From Macrocystis pyrifera (taxonomy: Eukaryota > Sar > Phaeophyceae > Laminariales > Laminariaceae): 64,000 bases of DNA. Below are positions 22,500 to 34,077 of this stretch, piece after piece (within the stretch, counting starts at the first letter, position 1; every line of letters begins with the position of its first letter). The stretch spans positions 2,447,095 to 2,511,094 of the forward strand of contig JASSKH010000029.1 of the NCBI GenBank assembly GCA_031763025.1. Direction: 5' to 3'. The notes beneath the pieces were generated by a model. It made no database searches. It worked only from the letters and a program-made list of their open reading frames with translations, and had not been told where the DNA came from. Made by a program: the position numbers and the translations under genes.

Positions 22500-23720
22500 C
22501 CTACCCCTATTGTCGCAGCACGCGTCTCAAGAGGGCTCCTAAGCTGATGGTATGCCACTCACTCAGATAGATACACAATCGATTCCCGTTTCACGATCTA
22601 GATCTTTCGAGGCAGATCCACCTCTATACCCTGTATAAATCTTAGCTAATGTTGGCGGGTGAGACCCTGTATATTCTGCACGATTTAGGTCGTGTTGTGT
22701 GGGTTGGACCCGCAATACATATAATATATACATATTTTTATATATATATATATTTACATGCATTGTCTGCGCACCAACCACTCGCAACGACAGGTGTTGA
22801 ACCGCAGATGATCTAGATAGTGACTTGCCAGAGGTTGTGCACTTTTTTATTCGCTGCATACCGAAGGCCATGGGATTGTTCACCTTGAATTATTTTGCCT
22901 CGTCGGCTGTTGGGGAGAGGCACAGTAGAGATATCCACTGCCATAAACAAGTGAGGAAGGAGGCTCGGGGGTACTGAGGAGCTACTGCACCTGGGCTCCG
23001 TACCTCTCGGCGTGGTTGCCGCTGCTTTTGGTTGCGGGTTAGTAGGCTATCCGCACAAACTAGACGGGGGGGAAACCTTGCGGGACTGCAGACACCCCAC
23101 TCGCCAACGGGGGATCCACATGCGCCCGTGGGAGATCCCCACGCGCCTTTATGGGGTGCAAGGTACCCCTAAACCCGCTTGCGGAAACCCCTCTCCCACC
23201 TGGGTTCCTAGCAAAAACGCCATCATACATGTATGTACTACTGCTGCGCACAAAATGCACTGTCAAGCCCACAGTAGGTGATGTCGTAGGCAGTACAGCA
23301 TGAGTGTTGATAGATACAAGGTACCAGGTATCACAGGTATCACGAGATATGCCAGAAGCCAGGTAGACACAGAAGGAAGTCAGACTTCGTGCATAGACAT
23401 ACGTATCTCCTTTTTTCTTTCGTGTGGTTCTTTTTTTTCTTGAGCAATAGTTACTTGCGAGTGATCGACGTCGGAGAAACATACTGCTGCTTGCTGCGCA
23501 TCGTGTGTCTCGTTGGTGTGTGACTTGATGTTTTTTTCCTTCATCTTTCGAGCATCGATAGCGCGAGTTGACACCGATCTAGCAGGACACCCAAGCGTTG
23601 GGGCGGTGATGGTGTGCGACAAACAAAAGCAGCCCATCCATACCGATGCTTTTCCCGTGATATTCGGGCTAACACGTTTGTTATCGTACAGGACAGTAGT
23701 GGCAAGACATCGACTACGAG
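22500..23720. other. Non-coding stretch
   Basis: Contains a (TA)n at 22737-22753. A GC-rich patch at 23060-23200 has no start codon in the open frame and no recognised domain. Confidence 0.45.
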
Positions 23721-23734
23721 GAGGGGCAAATCGT

Positions 23735-23862
23735 ACCCTGTGGGGCTGCCGAAGCATTGTCACGTGAGGTATCCCGATGGCCATCATCGCCTGGAGCTGA
23801 CGCAACATCGTCATCACCTGGGGCTATCGGAGCATTGCCATCATCACCTCAGTGAAGTCGAC
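23735..23862 (+). repeat. Short minisatellite, units 27-30 bp
   Basis: Units such as TGGAGCTGACGCAACATCG and TGGGGCTATCGGAGCATTG, each followed by '(c)catcatcacc', repeat three to four times. Read in frame they give a His-rich peptide. Confidence 0.65.
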
Positions 23863-24327
23863 CGATTATCACCACTTACTTCACCTGCGGTGGAAACTTC
23901 ATTTCTCAGCGTTCGTGGCTCCCTCCACAGAAGACGCGTGCTACCGCATGGTTGCGGCCTGTTGTTTTTCTGAGGGTCCTCACCTGACCTCACGGAGCCG
24001 TATACTTCTCCTCTAAAACTGCTCTTCAGGAAAGAATGGAAACTTAACCCGATGACCACTCCCATGGCCTGCGATAGGATATATTACGAGTATTACATGT
24101 TGTGCAGCGATTTCAGTATCTCAACGATAAGGCATGCGTCTCCATGGCTATGGCTCGGTGACCTTACGGACTCAAGTCAGTCACAAATATACAAATATTG
24201 CCTTATACGGCAAAACTGTGCTCCCCCTAGCGTAGTATGCGTCGCCTTCTCTAGCGTCGCCTTCTCTAGCATGGCCAAAACGTACATCGAGACCGATTGT
24301 CGCCTGAGGGAGATTCTCGCGAGCTCA

Positions 24328-24331
24328 TTGC

Positions 24332-24363
<32 letters not shown>

Positions 24364-24437
24364 TTGCCTGCCTGCTTGTCTGCTTGTCTGCCTGTCTTCC
24401 TGTCTATATGTCTGTCTGTCTGTCTGCCTGCCTGTCA
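24328..24437 (+). repeat. (TGTC/TGCC)n array
   Basis: Tetranucleotide array of about 110 bp with TGTT, TTCC and TATA interruptions. Confidence 0.95.
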
Positions 24438-24518
24438 TATAACACGCACAATTGCACTTTCCATGGAGACGAAACTTCGCAGGCAACTTTCCCCAACGGT
24501 ATCGGGGAAGTACACACG

Positions 24519-24522
<4 letters not shown>

Positions 24523-24559
<37 letters not shown>
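24523..24559 (+). repeat. (TC)n microsatellite
   Basis: About seventeen CT dinucleotides. Confidence 0.95.
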
Positions 24560-24562
<3 letters not shown>

Positions 24563-24699
24563 CTCTCCGTTGTAAACATCGGCCGGCAATGGGTTCGACG
24601 GGGTGTGTTGTCTTCCTTGTCAGTGCGGTACTATCACAGGAAAATATCGCAATCGGAACCGTGTATGGTTGCTTGAACATACAGTAGAGGGATACGTGG

Positions 24700-26790
24700 G
24701 GTCTGCCGTGTCTTCTAATCACTCCAAATGCCACCCGTAATAGAGATGGAGACAAGACCGGGGAGAAAACCTCGCCGCATGAGCTCTGGATTCTCACACA
24801 CGTGGCGACCGAGAAGAGCCATGTACTGGTGTGATATACGTGTATGCATCTTTCGTGTACGCCCACAAGCCGAGCTCACGCAGGCTTGTTTTTCTCCCTG
24901 GACGGATGAGGGGCCCGTCAGCATGGTAGTAGCAGGACCAAAACGCAGACACTGACTGCACTTCAACGGTGGAGGCGGAGCTGGTGGCGGTGATGATGAG
25001 CTTTCGGCGGGGGGGGGCGCAGAGGCACATGCCACGCTAGCAGGGGAGCAACCTCATTTTTGGCGGAGGATGCTACAATTTTGAGCAAAGGCCCGAGCTG
25101 GCTGACTAGGCTACTGCGGTAGATTATCTGTGACGCATATGCTGCGACAAATGGAGTTCTGAGTGACGAGGGCTCCTTGACGCCAAGGAAGAATGGCCCA
25201 ATATCGCTGCGATGCCATTCGTGACGTACTTGAATACCAAGGCGATATGGGACTGCTCCCCGGGTTGAAGGGTGCGATGATTCCCAAAGCGCGGGTTGTT
25301 GGGTGAGATACCAGTAAAATACCCCTGCCGCAAGCACGCCTCCTGCAGGGTTTGCGCTGTAATCCACCACATGGTACAATATCGGCCCGCTGTGAAGAAC
25401 GTGAATCCGGGATGTTGGTCCAATCAAGGCTAGATTAATCAATTTTGAAAGCGCGTGGTCCCGGGTTTGGTGTAAGGTAACCGCTGCCGAGTTTTTAAAG
25501 TCTTCCATGAAACCCCACAGGCTGAGTTGTCTAGTCCGGGCTCTTTCTTATGGCATGCCTTATCATGAGAGACGCTCGGTGGCTAGCGCATGCGGGAGTT
25601 CGGTTCGTCTCGGCGACCATCAATTAACTATAGGTGGAATGGAGGGGAAGACACAGCAACGCATGGCGAGGGGCACATATCAATGCCGAAACCGAGTTTT
25701 CCTTACATACCAGGTACAGTACAGATGCTGGCTACAAGAGACAGTTGCGGTAGTAGCTTGTACTCAGTGAGCGCTGTCTAGGAAGGCTGGCTGACTGAAC
25801 AAGCTACAGCAGCAGTAGGTTTCTATCGCTTCTACCCAGAACCGACGTACGTAGAAGACGAACACGCAACAGTGTATGATATACATGCCCCACCAGTTGA
25901 ACATCCCCCAGTGGCTATGTAATACGTACAGTACATACATACGTAAATCACCAAATATCATGTATGACGCTCACCAGGTATACTATAATGGGAACAGCGA
26001 GCGTCGCCATATTCATGAGGAAGCCAAATGTTGCACGGCATGGGATTACAAATATATTCGGCAGTCCCTCACTTGAAGAAACTTGCCCGTTGGGGAAAAA
26101 CTTGAGCTCCAAAAGAGCCCCCGTAGAATCTATCGTGTCAAGGCTATACATGGAACAAAATTAGGATTGCCTTTCGAGTACACGTGAACCAGTATATCGT
26201 ACTCGTATCTCTTCAACGCACGGTGGCGGAGTTGGACCTCAACTACTCGTACCAAATCTCAGGGGTAGATAGATATGGTAACGAAACAAGCCGAGGGAAA
26301 CGAACATCTGGGCGGGGGGTGGGGCGATGGCGGTCATAGCCTTTTTTTTTTTTGTTGTTGTCGGCACGCCGATCTTCGCTCGAGACTGCGAGACCGAACG
26401 GGACGTTGGACACATCGCTTAGAGAAGCTGCACCTGCCATTGATAGAATGCCTACCACTGCTGTAGTGGAACACCGGCGTTCTCAAGAGCGAGCCCCCCG
26501 ACTTGATTGGCCCTATTGGTACTGCAGTCAGTCCCGTTCGTGCGACAACCCCCCCATATCCACCCCCCCCATACCCTTGGGTGGTTGCCTCCAAAACGAG
26601 ACGGCAAATCCCGAAAGGGTTACTAACCTTTTTACCACACCGCGAGCGACTATCCTACTCTAAATCCAAGCAATTTGTCCCCCCCCCCCCAGAAAGAGGT
26701 TGCAGCAGCAAGGAGAGTTGACGTTGTGCGCGCAAGGGAATATATTTCGTACCTAAAACAGATGCCTTGAGTGGTCGATTCCAACGTCAT
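24700..26790. other. Non-coding stretch, family D fragments
   Basis: A family D-like unit ('ttctgagtgacgagggctcc') lies at 25146. C-runs occur near 26558 and 26680. No gene is supported. Confidence 0.45.
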
Positions 26791-26797
26791 GATCTAA

Positions 26798-26911
26798 TTA
26801 CGGGGGGGGGACCGTATTAAATATAGAACCGAGTGTTGTTAGTAAGAATAGGTGAGTACAAAGGTGTTTGTGTGTAACATGCGTAGGTCCTATTTACTAA
26901 GGTCCCATATG
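26798..26911 (+). mobile_element. M1 element (copy 6), degenerate
   Basis: Left end TTACGGGGGGGGGACCGTAT, interior TTGTTAGTAAGAATAGG. The right end is decayed to TTTACTAAGGTCCCATATGA. An old copy. Confidence 0.75.
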
Positions 26912-27024
26912 ACAGTAGGCATTCCATGGCAGATGGATCATCTATCTGTTCCCGATCTTGCACGATCTACAGCAGCAGCTCCTCGTTTCCTGCCGGGCGG
27001 GACACGTGAAATCTGCACGAGCTA

Positions 27025-27130
27025 TTTCGGGGGACCATAAGTAAACGGGACCAAATATTGTTAGTAAAAATACCTAAATCTATAGGTTTTTATCTATGCC
27101 ACAGGTCCTGTAAGCTATAGACCCCCGTAA
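27025..27130 (+). mobile_element. M1 element (copy 7)
   Basis: Ends TTTCGGGGGACCATAAGTAA and CTATAGACCCCCGTAA, TA on both flanks (27023 and 27131). Confidence 0.85.
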
Positions 27131-27292
27131 TAGCACTTACTACTCTCTGGTTTGGATATGTACGATGCAGATCCTGCAACAACCCGCAGACGACGGAACA
27201 GATGATTTAGATCACGACATGTCCGAGGTAGATGTGAAACTTTTGATTTTGTACCGGTTGTGTCTGAGGTACCATATCACGTATTAATAGTA

Positions 27293-27470
27293 GGTACACA
27301 CAGAGTAGGTGCAAAACACACCCTTTATTCTCCATCAAGCATCATATATTTTACGTACGTACCAGCCCGGGTCACCTACCAGGTACACACAGAGTAGGTG
27401 TAAAACACACCCTTTGTTCTCAATCAAGCAGCATCATATATTTTACGTACGCACCATCCCGGTCTCTTGT
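27293..27470 (+). repeat. Tandem duplication, unit 89 bp
   Basis: GGTACACACAGAGTAGGTG starts at 27293 and 27382. Both units continue with 'aaaacacacccttt' and 'catatattttacgtacg'. Confidence 0.9.
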
Positions 27471-28138
27471 TATGTAGAGGGCCAGCGCAGTGCGCCGACG
27501 AAATGTTCAACGCATGCCGTAGATCTTTCAGGGAAGACATTCTTATGCTGTGTGCATGATGTACCGCAATGACTCAGTTTATCGCTTGGGTTGCCAGTGT
27601 GTGGCAGTTTCAGAAAGTCTGCATGGTCTGCAACGAACGGCAGCACACAGTGCAGGAGGAATAGGACACATTTCCTGTGGGTCGGATACCTGTACTATAC
27701 AAAGTTTAATATCGGCGGGTCAGATCAGGATGCACACGCCGGGGCACACACAGGCCGGGGCCGCCCACTGAGCATCGCGCCACGACCACTTCGCGGTGGA
27801 GCCATGGGCCGGCTCCAGCATGCATGGCAGGAAGACCCGCCACGTGAGCGAGAGTACCGCCGGTGGATCGGCATACATACTATAGTAGATACTGCTGTAT
27901 GTACGAGGGGTCATGCCTCTCTTAATATGGCATCGATTTGTAGTTTGGATTGCGGGTGGCAAATTCGTTGACATTTTTTGTGTATTCGTACAGCCAGCCG
28001 TAAGTAGCAGTTTCTAGCAGCTGTAACGTATCTTTGGTTGCGGCTGTAAACTCTTTGGCAGCACCGTACGGTATATGGTAGCATTTGATCGCCTTGCATT
28101 TTTTTTAGCAGTTGTATAATCGCTGTCAGCACGTATTC

Positions 28139-28291
28139 ATGGATGTGTTCCGTAGAGCCCTGACATCGCAAATACATGTTTGTTTGTGCCCCTTTGATCC
28201 TCCTGTGTTTTGGAACGCCATGGCCATTGGCTGGGAGACCGTTGGATCCTCTTTCGGCATATATGCTACATACGGTAGTCTCTGCAGCAAC
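28139..28291 (+). CDS. Possible exon fragment, unknown protein
   Basis: A + strand frame from ATG at 28139 encodes MDVFRRALTSQIHVCLC and later residues FDPPVFWNAMAIGWET. It is not built on a microsatellite. A GT at the end of 'gctacatacg|gtagtc' could be a splice donor near 28274. No family was recognised with confidence and no partner exon was found. Confidence 0.2.
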
Positions 28292-29169
28292 AGTTAGTGG
28301 TAGGCTGCTGTCTACTATTACTGCTGGGTCGAAGCACGAAATAAGTACGTATCACCAACGTTGTGTACACCACATACATGCTGAATGGACCCTTCTTCTC
28401 ACGAAAGGATCGAGGGCAATTCACGTCGTTAGTGGGGAAGGGGGGGGGGGGAAGGGGGAAGCGGAGAGCCCGCTACGTGAGCCCGGGTCTGAGTACCGTA
28501 ACGAAAGAAGGGAGGGAGAACCTATTACGGGCATGAATAAAATAAAATAAAATATATATATACCCTCTTGCACCCCTCTTCTTACCATAGCCTAAAATTA
28601 TCGATCGCTCCAGTACGGGTATTGAAGAAGCGTAGCTATTGCGTGCATTGCTTGTATCCACAAGGTGCTATGTACGCATGCATATATATCTTGCTTTCGT
28701 ATCCCAGGGAGGTAGTAGGTGTTCAGTCCTCTCACAAGCTTTACCTCTCCTAATATTTCCTTCGGCCTAATGGAGAGAGAGTGTGCCGCATTTGCCTACA
28801 CCAGCAACCTTTTGTAACCAACGCACATATACTACTATGCATGCTTGCCAGTGCACTCCGTCACAAGTTGTGCTGTAGTGGAGTAGGGAGAGCGTGCTTG
28901 GAGGAAACGCTGCTGCCTGAAATAGTTCTATTTATATGTACGTGCCGTACACCCTTTGGGTACCTCTTCCTCGATCCCCCCTGTATATGTAAGTCGCCGA
29001 CTACTACTATAATACTACTTAACTGCTGTACTGGTATTGACAGTAGTTTGATTTGGTTGGCTGGCAATACTTGTTGTCGCGTGCGGAGTTGTTGCGGAGT
29101 TGCCTCTGCATCTCTGGAGTACTACCGTAGTCAGTTGGATAGTTTTTTTGTCGACACCCATCAAATGTG

Positions 29170-29400
29170 TCCCAACAAACGTAGCTTACAGCCCCAACTT
29201 AAGCGAAGTGCTGCAAATGTTTTGCCCTGGAGATATGGAGAAAGGCTTCTTCTGCGCAAGAAGCGTGAGAGAAACAGCACACCGATGTTGTGATTGCTGT
29301 GTCCCCCCGCGCCTTGAGCCAAAACACCACCAGTGGGTGTGCGGTGCTTGTTTTAGAAACTGCCGGACATGCCGGCTACGTTCTCCTTTCCGCACTACGA
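29170..29400 (+). CDS. Possible Cys-rich exon fragment
   Basis: One + strand frame reads with residues MFCPGDMEKGFFCARS and then HRCCDCC, HHQWVCGAC and FRNCRTC. The spacing of CxxC and CxxxC pairs resembles a zinc-binding motif. There is no start codon or clear splice pair, and beyond 29400 the frame runs into CAA repeats. A chance frame cannot be excluded. Confidence 0.2.
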
Positions 29401-29758
29401 CAACAGCAACAACAACAGCTGTTTTCAGCAGCTGCTGTTGGTTGTCGCACCCCCTCCGGTGTATGTCTACTCGTAGCACCTAGCTGTTTGTTCGCTTTTG
29501 TTTTTGTTGTTGCACTCCGCCATGTACCCAGGCTATATACCAGCACATAATACGTGGATATGCGTATGTATGGTGCGAACGAACATAGACGGGTTTGTAT
29601 GTGCCCGGTTTGTGTACGTGACAAGTGCGAAATGTGCCCGGTACAGGTTACAGGTCAATGCACAACAGGATACAATCTGATGATCATGTCCCCTGGTGTA
29701 TATATATATGTATGTATGTGTATATGTATGCGCCCCATATTATATCCTGGTCGATGTA

Positions 29759-29839
29759 CCACTGTCCCGAAAAAAAGGAATCATTTACATACTAATGGTG
29801 GTATCAAATACGGACGTTCCTTATTCAGGGACAGAGTTA
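29759..29839. mobile_element. M2 Stowaway-like element (copy 3)
   Basis: TA|CCACTGTCCCGAAAAAAAGG at the left and TTATTCAGGGACAGAG at the right, about 81 bp, no coding. Confidence 0.75.
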
Positions 29840-29945
29840 TACGATATAATACTACTATACTAGTAGTGCCTGCAGTAATAAATGCATGCATCCGGAATGT
29901 ATATTAAGTGTACGTATTTCTGTGCACGCACCCGGAAGTTTACTT

Positions 29946-29948
<3 letters not shown>

Positions 29949-29976
<28 letters not shown>
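29949..29976 (+). repeat. (TA)n microsatellite
   Basis: Fourteen TA units. Confidence 0.95.
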
Positions 29977-29980
<4 letters not shown>

Positions 29981-30068
29981 CTGGCATCATACCCGGTGCG
30001 CGCCTGCACTCATGGTATATCGCGATCGAAGCAGCACACACATTTCGACGAATTTCTCGATCTCACAC

Positions 30069-30098
30069 CTGTTGTTGTTGTTGTTGTTGTTGTTTTTT
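30069..30098 (+). repeat. (TTG)n microsatellite
   Basis: About eight GTT units ending in a T-run. Confidence 0.95.
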
Positions 30099-30164
30099 TC
30101 TTATTGTATATGGGCGACGTACGCGAATAAGTAGAACCGCATTTATTTTCGAGGGTAGCTAGCT

Positions 30165-30325
30165 CCCCACATTATTCGAGGAAATGGTTGACGAACTCTA
30201 CTGCTGTGTACGAGACGAAATATACTCAACCTCAACCCTAATCCTGAGCCAATCAGGGCGACCCTAATCCCGACACTAAGCCAACCAGCAGACCAGCTCT
30301 CGAATAAGTTGGCGAGCTCCACGGC
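30165..30325 (+). repeat. Family H repeat, copy 1
   Basis: 'gaaatggttgacgaactcta', 'ctgctgtgtacgagacgaaa', 'caaccctaatcctgagccaa' and 'tcagggcgaccctaatcc' follow in the same order at 41541-41710. A short piece is also at 19176-19215. The AACCCTAA phrases inside are part of this repeat, not telomere. Confidence 0.7.
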
Positions 30326-30561
30326 TTTTAAATTCGTGGTCGGAGTCTGCCTGCCGCGCGTCTGATGGGAAGTCGTCGCCCGCTTCACCGCCTAGATTTT
30401 TTTTAGGGCAGATGTATCCCCCTACGTCGCCGGGGTGGCAGCCGTATAAAACCTGCAAGTGATCCACCGACTGCTGTCCTGGTCTGGACCTGTGCGATCA
30501 CTGAACATACACGGATCGTACACAACGTGTGATGATGGCGGAGAAAGGATCTAGTTACAGT

Positions 30562-30881
<320 letters not shown>

Positions 30882-30894
30882 TAAGGTGCAAGGA

Positions 30895-31185
30895 TTAAAA
30901 TGATCTCGAAAATGATATTTGTTCTACATGATCAACAAAAAATTGCATTTCGAGCGCCTCGGGGTGTAAGTCAGCACCTTTTTCAGACTGTCGCTGGCGT
31001 CGGCGAGCGTGGTCGCGGGCAGAAGAAGAGCTGGGATATACACGCATGGCGAGGCGAGCAAAGAGAGTCTTTTTGGAGCACCCGTTGCAGCTCGTGTGTG
31101 TCGGTGTTCTCTCCGGTGGATACAGCCATCTCGCGCAGGGCGCGTCCCGCGTCAAGCCGTAACAAACCGCAAAATGGCCAAGCAT
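30895..31185 (-). other. GC-rich unique segment, uncertain
   Basis: A minus-strand frame includes RLDAGRALREMAVSTGENTD and HELQRVLQKDSL, which look like protein rather than repeat. No ATG, splice pair or domain supports a gene, and the adjacent frame is open too. I leave it undetermined. Confidence 0.25.
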
Positions 31186-31188
31186 ATA

Positions 31189-31266
31189 ACAATCTGTCCC
31201 ATAATCTAGTAATTGTTTAACGCTAATCGTATGATCAAAATGTTCTTATATCCCGGGACAGAGTGG
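31189..31266. mobile_element. M2 Stowaway-like element (copy 4)
   Basis: 78 bp between TA (31187) and TA (31267). Left end ACAATCTGTCCCATAATC, right end TATCCCGGGACAGAGTGG. Confidence 0.8.
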
Positions 31267-31288
31267 TACGCCCAAAGCAGCCGGAGGA

Positions 31289-31467
31289 GGGGGGGGGTGG
31301 GGGTTGCACTCGATAATGCGTGGCCGCAGTCGTGCAGTCGTATGGCCATAGGCTCTCGCACTCCTACACTGCTGGGACGGAGCACTTCGGGTTGTCACTG
31401 AACAGGCAGATATATTTGTTGCATCAAGTGCGAATCACCGTGAGGTGTTCGGCGAGTCGCATGGACG
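31289..31467 (+). mobile_element. Family B repeat, truncated copy
   Basis: Poly-G start, then 'gcactcgataatgcgtggcc', 'gtagcgtcgtatggcc' variants and 'ccgtgaggtgttcggcgag'. It ends exactly where the next poly-G and full family B copy begin, so the two are head to tail. Confidence 0.75.
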
Positions 31468-31990
31468 GTGGGGGGGTGTACTCGATAGGAGAGATGTACT
31501 CGATATCATGCATGGCCGTAGTCGTATGACCATAGACCCTCGCATCCCTACAATGCCGGGACGGCATGTCGGGTTTTCACCTACCAGGCAGACATTGCTT
31601 GCACCAAGCGCGAAGCGCCGTGAGTTGTCCGGCGAGTCGCATGAAGGGTGAGCTGCATCCTACTAAGAACCGCTTGTGAGGCGGACTTGCATATGGATGA
31701 CAGCTTCAATGAGTTAATTTAATTTCCGGTGTAGCCACTTCCAGAGACAGCAATAGGAGTACTATGTAACCGCGTCATGAGTGCCTTACCTTGAACACTA
31801 CGTGATACGATCAATTCCCTTGTGCAGAGTAAAGGTTCTTTACCTCGCACAAATGATCTAACTCGACGACCAGCTGTGGGCGACCGCCAAAAACAAAAAT
31901 AATAAAAAAAAAAACGGTACCCTGGTTGTCTAGCTCACGTAGTGAGCGGCATGTTTTACAGTGTCGTTGCCAACCGACGCCAACCCAACC
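31468..31990 (+). mobile_element. Family B SINE-like repeat, near full length
   Basis: Poly-G, TGTACTCGATAGGAGAGATG, CATGGCCGTAGTCGTATGAC, a body with 'gtgaggcggacttgcatat', the A-rich stretch at 31889-31914 and the end 'gccaaccgacgccaaccc'. It lies 9 bp before SINE-A copy 2, so the two families are directly adjacent. Confidence 0.8.
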
Positions 31991-31999
31991 TAGATCGGC

Positions 32000-32320
32000 G
32001 TCCCCGGTGGGTCCGCGTGCCTGTCAAGATCAATTTCGTGGGTTCAAGTCTCACCGAGTGCATGCTCATAGGGACTTTTTCTTGCATAAAAAATTGATAA
32101 GCGGAAAGCGCGAAAGCGTGAGTTGGCTACATTCGATGAAAATCGACGAGCAGTGGGAATGCTGAACCCTATGCGCGACAAAAAATAAAGGCACGTACCG
32201 GGGGGGGAGAAGGGACGACACCTGTGACAACGGCTTGTCCAGAAGATCGTCGAGGGTAAAAACTCCTACGAGTGGGCTGGAAAGTAAAAGTGATGAAAAT
32301 AAAATAAAATAAAAATAAAT
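32000..32320 (+). mobile_element. SINE-A copy 2, A-box deletion
   Basis: Same head and body as copy 1, with the B-box region GGGTTCAAGTCTC. The head reads GTCCCCGGTGGGTCCGCG: the twelve bases holding most of the A box are missing. The tail is AAAAT-rich instead of pure A. Loss of the A box should weaken internal pol III initiation. Confidence 0.85.
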
Positions 32321-32336
32321 AATGCATGGAAGGTTG

Positions 32337-32354
32337 GGGGGGGGGGGGGGGGGC
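32337..32354 (+). repeat. Poly-G run
   Basis: About seventeen G just after the SINE-A tail. Confidence 0.9.
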
Positions 32355-32375
32355 AGGAACGAAAGACCCAACACA

Positions 32376-32640
32376 CCCATGCCGTGTGGGGATAGAGCCC
32401 GCACACGGCTCAGGATTGCCGAGGGCGTCCCGCTTCAACCTCCAGCTAACTGCGGGATCGGCAGAGAAGAGGCAAACAAAAACCAGAAGGGTGGTGTGAC
32501 AGACCAAAAACAACCATGGCGTGGGAATGGAGCCTGGGTGTGACTCAGAACTACGAGAACACGCCCAGGCGGAGTGGGGGAGGAGCGTTTCTCAGAGGGT
32601 GTCCCTTCTCAAAGATGAGCTAACCGCGGGGGGAATCAGG
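32376..32640 (-). repeat. Tandem pair of tRNA-like units (family F)
   Basis: Units at 32376-32460 and 32516-32640 share 'gggatagagcc/gggaatggagcc', 'gactcagaa/ggctcagga' and 'agctaac-gcggg'. Read on the minus strand each has GTTAGCT near one end and GGCTCCATTCCC/GGCTCTATCCCC near the other, in the places of A- and B-box regions. tRNA origin is an inference. Confidence 0.45.
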
Positions 32641-32736
32641 CCAATGCGACTTGTACTATTACCGGGAACCATCATAATGATCAGGACCCATCGTGTCCTC
32701 AAACACTTGTACCTTCAGTATGTATACTATTACTAT

Positions 32737-32841
32737 TTACGGGGGTCCATAGTTAACGGGACCATTTCTTGTTAGGAACAATAGGTAAATATATAAGTTT
32801 TTATGCAAACCATAGGTCCTACTAACTATGTACCCCCGTAA
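32737..32841 (+). mobile_element. M1 element (copy 8)
   Basis: Ends TTACGGGGGTCCATAGTTAA and CTATGTACCCCCGTAA, interior TTGTTAGGAACAATAGG. Confidence 0.9.
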
Positions 32842-33830
32842 TAAGTACATTTCGTTCTCGACTACTAAGCCCCCCCCATAATACGGTGGTAGGGGTGTAC
32901 CGAACCGAAACAACTTTTCCGAGGCTTCCTGCTAAGCAGAGAGGGGCACTCTGTCCCAACCCAAGAGCTGGAACAATGCCTAAGTTGTTTAGGTTGAAGG
33001 ATATATTTGCCTAGGTATATACTGGTATGCATTCCCGATGAATTGTGTAAAGCATTGCTGGCATTCCCAGTGACACTGTGTGGCTTCTCAGTGTGTTTAA
33101 GGAGCTTGCCGCATCAGCCAGAACGGTTTGCCAAAAAACGCTACCTCTATTGTCGCAGCACCGGTCAAGAAGGACGCTAGTATTGAAAAGGGTGACGGAG
33201 GGGGAAGGGGAGGGTTGCAGACCCACAGCCAGGGTGAGGGGATGGAACGTGCATACGGGTTTACACACATGAATGGTGGGGGGTACACGAGTAAATATTG
33301 AAATCAGAGAAAGGTCGGGCTACGCAACAGCAGGTGAGGTCCATTACGCTGGTAGGGTCGGCTTTTTATATTCACGGGAGACAGTATACTACAACAATCC
33401 CTTGTAGTTTGTCCCTTAAAGCGTTCGTATAAGGTATAAGGGGACCTAAAACGCGAGGACGCTTTGCTCTTTTCATCCGTCTACTTTTAAGATCAAGCAA
33501 GCCGCGGGAAACTTTGTATCCCTGAACAGGCTTGCTCGTTAAGTCGGTACTCGTTGGTACTCACGTTTGTTGTTATTTGCTTGGAGATAGAAGAAGAGCA
33601 GCTTTATTCCTTTCGTGCACGCGAAGAGACTGAGATCAAGCTCGTGTCCCTCTCGTAAACCCTGGTTTCTACCTAAAATACGCCTTCCAAGTATTACAAA
33701 TGCGATCCCAGTGCCTCAACCCAGGTAATTACGAGGCTTTCGACCTCATTCAAGGCAGTATCATAACACTAGCCCACTCTGATGAGCCGTATATATAGAC
33801 TTATGGGAAATTAATGAAAACCTCGATTTA
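32842..33830. other. Non-coding stretch
   Basis: No repeat of the named families and no supported gene between the M1 copy and the retrotransposon LTR. Confidence 0.5.
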
Positions 33831-34060
33831 TGGCCTCTGCCAGATGATATCAGCAAGAGGGCTTCCAGCGAGGGACTCCACCAGTCTCGCTGGCCTCGCA
33901 CTCAGTAAGTCTTGTTCTTAGAGCTTGTATTATCACGGAGTGATCCTCATCGGACCACGAGCCAGGTGGCTAGGGGACATCACACAGGATCCCCGGCCAC
34001 TGCTCCACTCACACATGCGATTACACTGAAACCTCCACGGCTTGGTATCTTTTGGCTACA
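33831..34060 (-). repeat. 3' LTR (230 bp)
   Basis: Identical by eye to 36739-36968. It starts, on the minus strand, TGTAGCCAAAAGATACC and ends CTGGCAGAGGCCA. Confidence 0.95.
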
Positions 34061-34077
34061 GCACCCCCAAAGCGAGT

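Noticed and set aside
22977..23281. GC-rich frame with Pro/Arg composition
   Set aside because: It starts with GTG, contains short internal repeats and has no recognised domain.
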